DNA from: Maricaulis sp034659015
GTDB taxonomy: Bacteria; Pseudomonadota; Alphaproteobacteria; Caulobacterales; Maricaulaceae
Direction of reading: 5' to 3'
Assembly: GCA_034659015.1 (NCBI GenBank)
Contig: JAYEGL010000019.1
Location: 1-64,000, forward strand
Length of the DNA stretch: 64,000 nucleotides
Below the pieces are notes generated by a model. The model worked only from the letters and a program-made list of their open reading frames with translations, searched no databases and was not told the origin of the DNA. The stretch's first letter is position 1. Every line of letters starts with the position of its first letter. Below, piece after piece: positions 17,962 through 25,800 of the stretch. Made by a program: the position numbers and the translations under genes.

Positions 17962-18950
17962 CACACCTCTCCGGCGGCGACGAGGTCGCGGATATCGGCC
18001 AGAACGGCGCCGGCCGTGGGGCCGCGCCCCGCGCCCTTGCCGTGAAGCACGACTTTCAGGCCGCTCTCGCAGACGATTTCGACCGTGTTCTCCTCGTTTT
18101 CCGGCCGCGCCAGCGGATGATCCTCGGGCAGGGCGGTCAGGCTGACGCGGGCGTCGATCGTGCCGTCTTCGCTGCGGCTCACTTCGGCGAGCTGGCGATA
18201 GCGCAGCCCGTTTTCGCGCGCGCCGCACACCTGGCCGGGATCGAGGGCGAGCAGGCTGTCGGCAGGGATGCTCTGCGCATCCGGTGCGATCCCGAACGCC
18301 TTGCGGGCGATCAGGGCGAGCTTGGCGGCGGCGTCGAGGCCGTCGATATCGGCCGACGGGTCGGCTTCGGCAAAACCGGCCGCCTGGGCGGCGGCGATGG
18401 CTTCGTCGAAACCGGTGCCCTGTTCCAGCAGGCCGAGCACGAAATTGGAGGTGCCGTTGAGCACGCCGCGCACGCGCTCGATGCGTTCGCCGGCGGAGAC
18501 CAGGCGGATGATGGTTTCCAGGATCGGTACGCCGCCGCCGACCGCGGCGGAATAGACGAAACGCGTGCCGTTGTGGCGGGCGCGGACTTCCAGGTCCGGC
18601 CGGCGGGCGATCACGGCCTTGTTGGCAGAGATGACATGGATGCCGCGCTCCACGGCCAGGTCCAATGCCTTCTCGGCGGCCGGGCAGTCCGGCAGGCCGT
18701 CGATGACAAGGTCCGGGCCGGTATCGAAGGCGTCGCGGATATCGGTCAGCCAGGCGGTGCGGCCGTCCGTGCCGGTGCGCGGCGTGCGGGTGACGATGGC
18801 CGCGATCTCGATCTCGCCCGGCATGGCCTCAAGACCGTCCAGAACGCCGGAATTCACCGTGCCGCAGCCCAGCAGGACCGCGCGCAGGCGGTTCCGGGCG
18901 GGGCGGACATCATTCGTGGGAAGCTCGAAATCGAGGGCCGCAAGCGTCAT
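17961..18950 (-). CDS. hom: homoserine dehydrogenase
   Basis: A 329-residue NAD(P)-dependent enzyme reducing aspartate semialdehyde to homoserine. The Rossmann motif is VLLGCGTVNSGV, followed by VISANKAVIARR, AAVGGGVPILETI and RGVLNGTSNFVLGLL, with the catalytic region EADPSADIDGLDAAAKLALIA. It lacks a C-terminal ACT domain, so feedback control by threonine is not expected from this chain. Start choices are ATG 18950 (GGAA just upstream, preferred), ATG 18962, or GTG 19037 directly behind the riboswitch, which would add about 29 residues. It is the first gene of the SAM-II-controlled operon. Confidence 0.88.
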   Translation of the reverse strand: MTLAALDFELPTNDVRPARNRLRAVLLGCGTVNSGVLDGLEAMPGEIEIAAIVTRTPRTGTDGRTAWLTDIRDAFDTGPDLVIDGLPDCPAAEKALDLAVERGIHVISANKAVIARRPDLEVRARHNGTRFVYSAAVGGGVPILETIIRLVSAGERIERVRGVLNGTSNFVLGLLEQGTGFDEAIAAAQAAGFAEADPSADIDGLDAAAKLALIARKAFGIAPDAQSIPADSLLALDPGQVCGARENGLRYRQLAEVSRSEDGTIDARVSLTALPEDHPLARPENEENTVEIVCESGLKVVLHGKGAGRGPTAGAVLADIRDLVAAGEV

Positions 18951-19037
18951 GTCGTTTTCCATCTTGTGCGGAAAAGGACGGGCGCCGATCTGCGGGAAAT
19001 GAAGGAGGGGGCGGAAAGCCGGTCTGGTATCCTTCAC

Positions 19038-19097
19038 GTCATCCGCTTTAGCCGTACTTATTCCGCGCCCGCAAGCTAGACATCAAATCGGCGCGAC
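19038..19097 (-). promoter_or_regulatory. SAM-II riboswitch upstream of hom-metX-metB
   Basis: Read on the minus strand, a perfect 6-bp P1 stem CGCGCC (19095-19090) / GGCGCG (19069-19064) encloses the conserved GATTT (19089-19085). It is followed by AATAAG and the hallmark GCTAAAG (19052-19046). Loop bases TAGCT (19078-19074) can pair with GGCTA (19053-19049), giving the H-type pseudoknot expected of SAM-II. SAM-II elements are known in alphaproteobacteria upstream of methionine genes and lower expression when S-adenosylmethionine is high. The aptamer begins almost at the predicted transcription start. Confidence 0.78.
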
Positions 19098-19101
19098 TTC
19101 A

Positions 19102-19129
19102 CGTATAAAGATATCTTTATGTGTGTCAA
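19102..19129 (-). promoter_or_regulatory. sigma-70-type promoter of the hom operon
   Basis: On the minus strand a perfect -35 TTGACA (19129-19124) is separated by 16 bp from TATACG (19107-19102). The predicted start near 19095-19097 is the first base of the SAM-II aptamer. The spacer is AT-rich, unlike the GC-rich surroundings. Confidence 0.75.
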
Positions 19130-19140
19130 GCGGGGTGCGC

Positions 19141-19395
19141 GGGCGGGCGCAAAACAGGGCTCGCCCCGCTTGCGGGGGAGCTGTCCGCGAAGCGGACTGA
19201 GGGGGCGACGCGAAGCGGCGCTAAGCGCGTAGCGCGCACTTTCCCCCATCGCCTTCCCCGGCTCAAGGCCGGGGTCGGCACTTCCCCCCGCTTCGCAGGG
19301 GAAGCCTGACGCATCAGGTCGCAAGGCTACGGAGGGCCCACTTCCCCACTTGCGTGGGGAAGAAAGCAACGGTTGCGCAGGGGAAGCCTGACGTA
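19141..19395. other. GC-rich intergenic hairpin array
   Basis: This 255-bp stretch between the hom promoter and fpr contains no convincing gene. It holds several perfect small hairpins: GTCCGC/GCGGAC at 19183-19197, CCCCGGC/GCCGGGG at 19256-19274 and CTTCCCCAC/GTGGGGAAG at 19341-19362. The composition resembles the cluster at 45438-45593. Confidence 0.5.
19295..19322. repeat. direct copy of the fpr 3' end, copy 1
   Basis: 28 bp matching 19377-19404 with one mismatch. The second copy contains the last codons and stop of fpr, so this looks like a duplicated gene tail inside the hairpin array. Confidence 0.7.
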
Positions 19396-19404
19396 TCAGG
19401 TCGC
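19377..19404. repeat. direct repeat covering the fpr stop, copy 2
   Basis: Second copy of the 28-bp repeat of 19295-19322; it spans the fpr stop codon at 19396-19398. The 82-bp spacing suggests a local slippage or recombination event. Confidence 0.7.
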
Positions 19405-20229
19405 CACGAAGGCCTTCTCGACCACGAAGTCGGCCGGGGCGGCGTTGGAGCCTTCGATGAAATTGCGGTCAAGGCAGATCTGGCGGGTGTCCTTCAGCAG
19501 GCCTTCGGAACCGCAGATCATCACGCGGTCGACCTCCGGGTCGAGCGGCGGGACGTTGAGATGGCCGAAGAGTTCGCCGCTCTCGATGAGATCGGTGACG
19601 CGGCCCTTCACCGGGCTGTCCTCGCGCGTGGTGGAGGTGAAGTGGACGAGTTTCTCGCTCGCCAGCTCGCCGATCAGCTCGTCGGACTTCACCGCTTCCA
19701 CCAGCTCGTTGCCATAGGCCAGCTCGGCGGTTTCCCGGCAGGTGTGGGTGAGGATGACCTGGTCGAACTTCTCATAGGTCTCCGGGTCGCGGATCAGGCT
19801 GGCGAAGGGCGCGATGCCGGTGCCGGTGGAGATCATGTAGAGCCGCTTGCCCGGCTTGAGGGCGTCGAGCACCAGCGTGCCCGTCGGCTTCTTGCCCAGC
19901 AGGACCTGGTCGCCCGGTTCGATGTGCTGGAGACGCGAGGTCAGCGGGCCGTCGGCCACCTTGATCGAATAGAAGTCCAGCGCCTCGTCCCAGAAGGGGC
20001 TGGCGATGGAATAGGCGCGCAGCAGCGGCTTTCCGTCTTCCTTGGGCAGGCCGATCATGACGAATTCGCCCGAGCGGAAGCGGAAGGCGTCCGGACGCGT
20101 GATGCGGAACCAGAACAGGCGATCGGTATAGTGCTTTACCTCGAGCACGGTCTCGATCGTGTAGGGGCCCGGCTTGGCCGAGATCGCGTTCTTCACGCGG
20201 GCGGTGGATGTCATCGTCATGTCGTTCAT
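19396..20229 (-). CDS. fpr: ferredoxin--NADP reductase
   Basis: A 277-residue FAD enzyme moving electrons between NADPH and ferredoxin or flavodoxin. The FAD motif is LLRAYSIASPFWDE (RxYS type), and the NADP pocket is MISTGTGIAPFASLIRD with LTHTCRETAELAY and VMICGSEGLLKDT. The C-terminus ends VVEKAFVAT, close to the bacterial Fpr (EKAFV) type. The start is ATG 20229, preceded by GAGG. As the last gene of the cys operon it probably supplies electrons for sulfite reductase CysI, which here has no separate flavoprotein subunit. Confidence 0.92.
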   Translation of the reverse strand: MNDMTMTSTARVKNAISAKPGPYTIETVLEVKHYTDRLFWFRITRPDAFRFRSGEFVMIGLPKEDGKPLLRAYSIASPFWDEALDFYSIKVADGPLTSRLQHIEPGDQVLLGKKPTGTLVLDALKPGKRLYMISTGTGIAPFASLIRDPETYEKFDQVILTHTCRETAELAYGNELVEAVKSDELIGELASEKLVHFTSTTREDSPVKGRVTDLIESGELFGHLNVPPLDPEVDRVMICGSEGLLKDTRQICLDRNFIEGSNAAPADFVVEKAFVAT

Positions 20230-20246
20230 GGTCGAACCTCTTGGGG

Positions 20247-21263
20247 TCAGGCCGTTGCGCGGGGCGCTTCGCCATCGGCCCAGGCCGGGACGGGCAGGCC
20301 CCGGCTGGACAGGAATTCCGGATTGAACAGCTTGCCGGCATACCGGGATCCGGCATCGCACAGCATCGTTACGATCGTCTTGCCGGGGCCGAGTTCTTTC
20401 GCCAGGCGGATGGCGCCGGCGATATTGATCCCGGCCGAGCCGCCCAGGGAGAGGCCTTCCGTCTTCACCAGGTCGAACAGGATGGGCAGCATTTCCGCAT
20501 CCTCGATCCGGTAGACATGGTCGACGTCCAGGCCTTCCAGATTGCCGGTGATGCGGTTGACGCCGATGCCCTCGGTGATCGAGGAGCCTTCGCCCTTCAG
20601 CTCGCCCTGGGTGTAGTAATTGTACAGCGCCGCTCCGGCCGGGTCGGCCACGCCGATGGCGATGTCCGGCTTGTGCGCACGCAGGCTGGCCGCCACGCCG
20701 GCGAGCGTCCCCCCGGAGCCCACCGCGCAGATGAAACCGTCGATATGGCCGCCGGTCTGCTGCCAGATTTCCGGACCGGTCGTCGTCTCGTGCGCCCGCT
20801 TGTTGGCGAGATTGTCGAACTGGTTCGCCCAGATCGCGCCATTCGGTTCGCTCTCGTTGAGCTCCCCGGCCAGGCGGCGGGAATAGTGGACGAAATGGTT
20901 CGGGCTGGAGAAGGGCGCCGCGTCCACCTCGATCAGCTGCGCGCCGTGCGACCGGATGACCTGTTTCTTCTCTTCCGACTGGGTGCGCGGCATCACGATG
21001 ATGACCTCGTAACCCAGCGCGCCGCCCACCAGGGCGAGGCCGATACCGGTATTGCCGGCCGTGCCTTCCACGATCGTCCCTCCGGGCTTCAGCGAGCCGT
21101 CGGCCTCGGCTTCGCGCACGATATTGAGCGCGGCGCGGTCCTTCACGGAGCCGCCCGGGTTGAGGAATTCGGCCTTGCCGAGGATCTCGCAGCCGGTCGC
21201 GTCGGACGGACCGTCCAGCCGGATCAGCGGCGTATTGCCGATCAGGTCGAGCACGTGTGACAC
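20247..21263 (-). CDS. cysK: cysteine synthase A (O-acetylserine sulfhydrylase)
   Basis: A 338-residue PLP enzyme making cysteine from O-acetylserine and sulfide. The PLP lysine is K41 in NPGGSVKDRAAL. The substrate loop is VEGTAGNTGIGLAL and the phosphate-binding loop is CAVGSGGTLAGVA. It appears to start with GTG 21263, with a GGAC site about 9 nt upstream. It lies 18 bp after cysH and 17 bp before fpr, inside the sulfate-assimilation operon. Confidence 0.92.
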   Translation of the reverse strand: MSHVLDLIGNTPLIRLDGPSDATGCEILGKAEFLNPGGSVKDRAALNIVREAEADGSLKPGGTIVEGTAGNTGIGLALVGGALGYEVIIVMPRTQSEEKKQVIRSHGAQLIEVDAAPFSSPNHFVHYSRRLAGELNESEPNGAIWANQFDNLANKRAHETTTGPEIWQQTGGHIDGFICAVGSGGTLAGVAASLRAHKPDIAIGVADPAGAALYNYYTQGELKGEGSSITEGIGVNRITGNLEGLDVDHVYRIEDAEMLPILFDLVKTEGLSLGGSAGINIAGAIRLAKELGPGKTIVTMLCDAGSRYAGKLFNPEFLSSRGLPVPAWADGEAPRATA

Positions 21264-21281
21264 GATCTGTGTCCTTTCAAG

Positions 21282-22394
21282 TTATTCCGCAGCGATCCGT
21301 TGCGCCGGGGCGTGGATGCCGCATTCGGTCTTGTCGCGTCCCTGCCAGCGGCCGGAGCGCACATCGCCATCGTCCTGGACCGGCGCGGTGCACGGCCAGC
21401 AGCCGATGGAGGCATACCCCATATCGCTCAAGGGATGTCGCGGCAAATCGAAGCGCTTGAAATAGGCGTTCACGGCTTCGGCATCCCAGGAGGCCAGCGG
21501 ATTGACCCGGACGCGGCCGTCGATGCGTTCCACCACGGGCAGCGCCATGCGCTCGCCGCCATGGAAGCGCTTGCGGCCGGTGATCAGCGCATCGTAATCG
21601 CCGATGGCGCGGTCCAGCGGGCGCACCTTGCGCAGGGCACAGCAGGCGTCCGGATCGCGCTGCCAGAGGCGGTCGTCATGATCCTCCTCGGCGGCTTCGG
21701 CACTGTCCGGCGTGAGTACGCGGATATTCGTCAGGCCCAGCTGTTCGCTCAGCGCCTGCTGGTACTGCTCGGTCTGGGCGAAGAGGCGGCCGGTATCCAG
21801 GAAGACGACCGGCGTGTCCGGCGCGATCTGGGCGATCATGTGAAGACCCACCGCCGCTTCGGCGCCGAAGGAGGAGAGGACGGCGATCTTGCCGGCCCAT
21901 TCATTCTCGATCGCGTCGCGCAGGATCTCCTCGGCGCTCATGCCGCGATAGCGGGCGTTCAGGGCGGCGAGATTGTCCTGGGGCCTGGCCTGGCGATGCC
22001 GGAAAACCGGCGCGCGCTGGTCCTGGGCAGGCTGGTAGGCATGGGTGAAACGCGCCCGGGCACGGGCCCAGTCGGCGTCCAGCCCGGTCGTTTCCGGCGC
22101 GACATCGTCGAAACCGACCCGTTTGAGATGCAGGGCCTGGTCCGGGATGAGATCGCCCACGGCGCGCAGCTTGCCGGTGAAGCCGGCGCGTTCGCGCAGC
22201 AGCGCCGCCAGCGAGAAGCCGCGCCCGTCCTTGAAGCTGGCAAAGCGGATATCGACCTGAACCGCGCCGCGGACCTGTTCGGCCGCCTCGCGCCAGTCGG
22301 CCTCGCCGGGGATCTCGACGATCCGTCCGCCGCCGGCCTCGATCTGGGCATCCACGAGTGTGCGGGCCTTGGGATTGCGTTCAAGCTGCAGCAT
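21282..22394 (-). CDS. cysH: DUF934-adenylylsulfate reductase fusion (CysH)
   Basis: A 370-residue fusion. Residues 1-130 match DUF934 (a small protein normally encoded separately next to sulfite reductase), with VDIRFASFKDGRGFSLAALLRER and LRAVGDLIPDQALHLKRVGFD. The rest is a PAPS/APS reductase: AVLSSFGAEAAVGLHMI as phosphate loop, VVFLDTGRLF, ITGRKRFHG and NPLASW. Cys pairs DACCALRKV and GCWPCT indicate the iron-sulfur, APS-reducing type. Start MLQLERN overlaps the cysI stop by 14 nt. I see no frameshift between the domains, so the fusion looks genuine. Confidence 0.88.
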   Translation of the reverse strand: MLQLERNPKARTLVDAQIEAGGGRIVEIPGEADWREAAEQVRGAVQVDIRFASFKDGRGFSLAALLRERAGFTGKLRAVGDLIPDQALHLKRVGFDDVAPETTGLDADWARARARFTHAYQPAQDQRAPVFRHRQARPQDNLAALNARYRGMSAEEILRDAIENEWAGKIAVLSSFGAEAAVGLHMIAQIAPDTPVVFLDTGRLFAQTEQYQQALSEQLGLTNIRVLTPDSAEAAEEDHDDRLWQRDPDACCALRKVRPLDRAIGDYDALITGRKRFHGGERMALPVVERIDGRVRVNPLASWDAEAVNAYFKRFDLPRHPLSDMGYASIGCWPCTAPVQDDGDVRSGRWQGRDKTECGIHAPAQRIAAE

Positions 22395-24018
22395 AGATCG
22401 ACTCCTTGAACGCATCCGGTCCGACCCGCCGCAGCGTGTCGATGAAGCGCTCGTCTTCGTCCCTGATATCGAGATAGGTCTTCAACACCCGCACCACGGC
22501 GCCGGGCACGTCATCGCCTGCCAGACCCTTGCCGACAATGCCACCGATCGACGCATCCGTGCCGAAGGCGCCGCCCAGCGTGATCTGGTAGAATTCCTCG
22601 CCGCGCTTGTCGACACCGAGCACGCCGATATGGGCGACGTGGTGGTGTCCGCAGGCATTGATGCAGCCATCGATCTTGATGGTCACATCGCCGACCGGCT
22701 CGGCCAGGCCTTCCGCGTCGACCAGGTTGGAAATGGCCTGGGCGATCGGGATGGAACGGGCATTGGCGAGATTGCAGTAGTCCAGGCCGGGGCAGGAGAC
22801 GATGTCCGTCGCCAGCCCGGCATTGGCCGTGGCCAGGCCCGCCTCGACGAGACGGTCCCAGACGGTTTCCAGGTCCGCATTGCGCACATGGGGCAGGACG
22901 AGATTCTGGTCCGGCGTGGCGCGGGCTTCGTCGAAGCCGTAGCGCTCGGCGATATCGGCGACGATGTCGAGCTGGTCGTCGGTGATGTCGCCCGGCGTGC
23001 CGCCGACCGGCTTCAGCGAGATGACGACCGAGGACAGGCCCTCGACCTTGTGGTCGCGGCGATTGCGGCGCAGCCAGCCGGTGAAGCCCGGCTTGCCGCT
23101 CGTGGGGACAGGCTGCGGGTTTTTCACCGAGGGTGCGCCGAAGAAGGCGCGGATGCGGGCGATTTCCCCGGCGGGGAGTTTCAGCTCGCTTTCGCGGATC
23201 TCGGCCCATTCTTCCTCGGTCTGGCGGCCGAATTCCCCGGCACCCAGCGCCTCGACCAGGATCTTGATCCGGGCCTTGTAGAGATTGTCGCGGCGGCCGT
23301 GCTGATTGTAGACGCGCAGGATGGCGGTCAGATAGGACAAGAGGTCTTCCGGTTGGAGGAAGTCGCGGATCTTCTGGCCCAGGCGCGGCGTGCGCCCCTG
23401 GCCGCCGCCGACCCAGACTTCGAACCCCGTCTCGCCGGCCGCGTTCGTCACGATCTGCAGGCCGATATCGTGCACCTGGATGCCGGCCCGGTCGGAGGTG
23501 GCGCCATTGACGGCGATCTTGAACTTGCGCGGCAGGAAGGTGAATTCCGGGTGGAAGGTCGACCATTGCCGGATGATCTCGGCCCAGGGGCGGCTGTCCT
23601 CGATCTCGTCGGCCGCGGCGCCCGCGAACGGGTCCGCGGTGACGTTGCGGATGCAATTGCCCGAGGTCTGGATGGCGTGCATCTCGACCTTGGCCAGATC
23701 CTCCAGAATGTCCGGAATATCGACCAGGGCCGGCCAGTTGTACTGGATGTTCGTGCGCGTGGTGAAATGGCCGTAGCCCTTGTCGTACTTGCGGGCGATA
23801 TGGGCCAGCGTGCGCAATTGCGGCGCGTTGACCGTGCCGTAGGGGATGGCCACCCGCAGCATGTAGGCGTGCAGCTGCAGATAGACGCCGTTCATCAGGC
23901 GCAGCGGCTTGAACTGGTCCTCGGTCAGGCGGCCGTCGAGGCGGCGCTCGACCTGGTCGCGGAACTCGTCGATCCGTTCGCGCACCAGGGCATGATCGTA
24001 TGCGTCGTACTTGTACAT
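22381..24018 (-). CDS. cysI: sulfite reductase hemoprotein (nitrite/sulfite reductase family)
   Basis: A 545-residue siroheme/[4Fe-4S] enzyme reducing sulfite to sulfide. The cluster ligands appear as CPGLDYCNLANARS and DGCINACGHHH near residues 410-460. Anion-binding Arg and Lys residues lie in GHFTTRTNIQYNW and TSGNCIRNVTADP. The start is the ATG at 24018; the longer frame runs back through DUF2849 and is not supported. The next gene upstream is DUF2849 and downstream is the DUF934-CysH fusion. Electrons probably come from ferredoxin via Fpr. Confidence 0.92.
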   Translation of the reverse strand: MYKYDAYDHALVRERIDEFRDQVERRLDGRLTEDQFKPLRLMNGVYLQLHAYMLRVAIPYGTVNAPQLRTLAHIARKYDKGYGHFTTRTNIQYNWPALVDIPDILEDLAKVEMHAIQTSGNCIRNVTADPFAGAAADEIEDSRPWAEIIRQWSTFHPEFTFLPRKFKIAVNGATSDRAGIQVHDIGLQIVTNAAGETGFEVWVGGGQGRTPRLGQKIRDFLQPEDLLSYLTAILRVYNQHGRRDNLYKARIKILVEALGAGEFGRQTEEEWAEIRESELKLPAGEIARIRAFFGAPSVKNPQPVPTSGKPGFTGWLRRNRRDHKVEGLSSVVISLKPVGGTPGDITDDQLDIVADIAERYGFDEARATPDQNLVLPHVRNADLETVWDRLVEAGLATANAGLATDIVSCPGLDYCNLANARSIPIAQAISNLVDAEGLAEPVGDVTIKIDGCINACGHHHVAHIGVLGVDKRGEEFYQITLGGAFGTDASIGGIVGKGLAGDDVPGAVVRVLKTYLDIRDEDERFIDTLRRVGPDAFKESIYAAA

Positions 24019-24023
24019 GGGGA

Positions 24024-24293
24024 TCAGGCGGGCTCGTGGGTGGAGCCGGTCGTGGGACCGGTCAGGCGGATGCTCTCGCGGCGCCATTTCTGGCCGCCCG
24101 GGCGATCCGCCTCGATATCGATGAGATAGGGGCCGACGGCGACGCCGAATTCGGCCTCGGCCCGGGCCAGGCGATCCTCGGCGGTCTCGCCGTCCAGGCG
24201 TTCGGCTTCGGTCAGATCGGTGGACCACTGGCCTTCGGCGGTGCGGTAGATCACGCGGCCGTCGGTGAGGCGGTTGGCGGTGATCGCTTTCAT
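24024..24293 (-). CDS. DUF2849 domain-containing protein
   Basis: An 89-residue protein matching the DUF2849 pattern: MKAITANRLTDGRVIYRTAEGQW followed by EAEFGVAVGPYLIDIE. This small family is found almost only between cysG and cysI in alphaproteobacteria, as here, and is presumed to help sulfite reduction. It overlaps the cysG stop by 4 bp and ends 5 bp before cysI. No catalytic residue can be proposed. Confidence 0.85.
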   Translation of the reverse strand: MKAITANRLTDGRVIYRTAEGQWSTDLTEAERLDGETAEDRLARAEAEFGVAVGPYLIDIEADRPGGQKWRRESIRLTGPTTGSTHEPA

Positions 24294-25684
24294 GCGGTGT
24301 TCTCCAGGGACGGGCTTGCAGCGGCCTGGGCGGCCGCGGTGCCGGCGCTTTCGCCGACGATGATGACGGTGGGGCCGGCAATGCCTTCGCGTTCGACCAG
24401 GGCAGCGAGGCCGCCCAGCGTGCCGAAGACGCGGCGTTCAGTGTCGCGCGTGCCGTTCTCGATCAGGGCGACGGGCGTGGACGGGGCACGGCCGGCGGCG
24501 ATCATCTTGCGTTCGATCTCCGGCGCGGCCCCGACGCCCATATAGAAGACGGTGGTCGAATTGGCGGCCGAGAGGGCGCGGTAGTCGGCGTCCGGCCCGT
24601 CCTTCTTCACCACGCCGGAAGCGAAGGTGACGGACTGGGCGTGGTCGCGATGGGTCAGGGGCACGCCGGCCGAGGCGGCGCAGGCCATGGCGGCGGTGAT
24701 GCCGGGGGTGACTTCCGCCGCGATCCCGGCGGCGCGGACCACGTCCAGCTCCTCACCGCCGCGGCCGAAAATGAAGGGATCGCCGCCCTTCAGCCGCACC
24801 ACGCGCTGACCCTTGCGGGCCTCGCGCACGAGGATGTCGCCGATCTCCTCCTGTGAGACCGGGTGATGCCCCTTGGTCTTGCCGACATCGATCCGCGCGG
24901 CATCGCGGCGCGCCAGCGCCATCACGCCGTCGGAGACGAGGCGGTCGTGCACGATGACATCGGCCTCGCGCAGCAGGCGGGCGGCCTTGAGGGTGAGAAG
25001 GTCCGGATCGCCGGGACCGGCGCCGACGAGGTGGACGATGCCGGCCTTTTCGCCGGTCTCGCCATTCAGCTCGCGCAGCATTTCGCGGCGCGCGCCGGCC
25101 TTGTCGCCGTTGAGCGCAAGATCGCGGGCCTTGCCGCGCAGGGCGCGTTCCCAGAAGGCCCGGCGGTCGTCGAATTTCGACAGCACCGACTTCACCGTGC
25201 CGCGCAGCTCGCGGGCCAGATCGGCCAGCGTGCCGATGCGGGCGGGCAGGACCTGTTCGATCGCGGCGCGGATATCGACCGAGAGCACCGGCGCCGCCCC
25301 GCCCGAGGCGATGGAGACGACGATACCGTCGCGGTCGACGATGGCCGGGGTCTGGAAGTCCGAGGCCGACGGGCTGTCGACGATGTTCACGGCAAGGCCA
25401 AGGCGGCGCCCGGTGCGCGCCAGGGCTTCGACCGGAATGTCCTCGTCGCCGGCAATGAAAAGCAATGTCGCGCCACGAAGATCCCGCCGCGTCGGCATGC
25501 GGCGCATAACCTGCGCATACTGGGCAATATCCGCCGGTACAGGATCGTCCGCTTCGCCGGTGAACCACAGCAACCGGGCCGGGGAGTTGGCAAACAGACG
25601 CGCCTTCGGTTCCGCCATCGGTCCACGTCCGACGACGATCACCGTGCGCCCATCTAGGGGAATGGAGGCTGGAAAGACACGCAT
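24290..25684 (-). CDS. cysG: siroheme synthase (multifunctional)
   Basis: A 464-residue three-activity enzyme making siroheme for CysI. The N-terminal half is the precorrin-2 dehydrogenase/ferrochelatase with an NAD motif VIVVGRGPMAEPKARLF. The C-terminal half is uroporphyrinogen-III C-methyltransferase with VGAGPGDPDLLTLKAARLL, VVRLKGGDPFIFGRGGEEL and TPGITAAMACAASAGVPLTHR. The start ATG 25684 has GAAAGAG upstream; a GTG 6 nt earlier is in frame but less well placed. It heads the sulfur operon, divergent from the LysR gene with an AT-rich promoter region between. Confidence 0.92.
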   Translation of the reverse strand: MRVFPASIPLDGRTVIVVGRGPMAEPKARLFANSPARLLWFTGEADDPVPADIAQYAQVMRRMPTRRDLRGATLLFIAGDEDIPVEALARTGRRLGLAVNIVDSPSASDFQTPAIVDRDGIVVSIASGGAAPVLSVDIRAAIEQVLPARIGTLADLARELRGTVKSVLSKFDDRRAFWERALRGKARDLALNGDKAGARREMLRELNGETGEKAGIVHLVGAGPGDPDLLTLKAARLLREADVIVHDRLVSDGVMALARRDAARIDVGKTKGHHPVSQEEIGDILVREARKGQRVVRLKGGDPFIFGRGGEELDVVRAAGIAAEVTPGITAAMACAASAGVPLTHRDHAQSVTFASGVVKKDGPDADYRALSAANSTTVFYMGVGAAPEIERKMIAAGRAPSTPVALIENGTRDTERRVFGTLGGLAALVEREGIAGPTVIIVGESAGTAAAQAAASPSLENTA

Positions 25685-25776
25685 GGTCACTCTTTCGATC
25701 CTGCGCCTTCGTGGCGCGACAGCTGCAATATTTCTATTCGATGCCCTGGTTTCAAACGACGATTATTGGCATTTCA

Positions 25777-25798
25777 GATTAGAAAAACTAAGGTAATC
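25777..25798. promoter_or_regulatory. nested palindrome, candidate LysR operator
   Basis: GATTA (25777-25781) and TAATC (25794-25798) are inverted around 12 bp, and inside them TTAG-AAAAA-CTAA (25779-25791) is a perfect palindrome with the T-N11-A form typical of LysR sites. It ends 2 bp before the lysR start codon, so binding would block or autoregulate the regulator and could act on the divergent cys promoter. Confidence 0.5.
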
Positions 25799-25800
25799 TC

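Noticed and set aside
19037..19045. ATG-ACG-TGA mini-frame as a leader peptide of hom
   Set aside because: Two codons are too short for an attenuating leader, and the SAM-II structure explains the region; noted only as a curiosity in the riboswitch finding.
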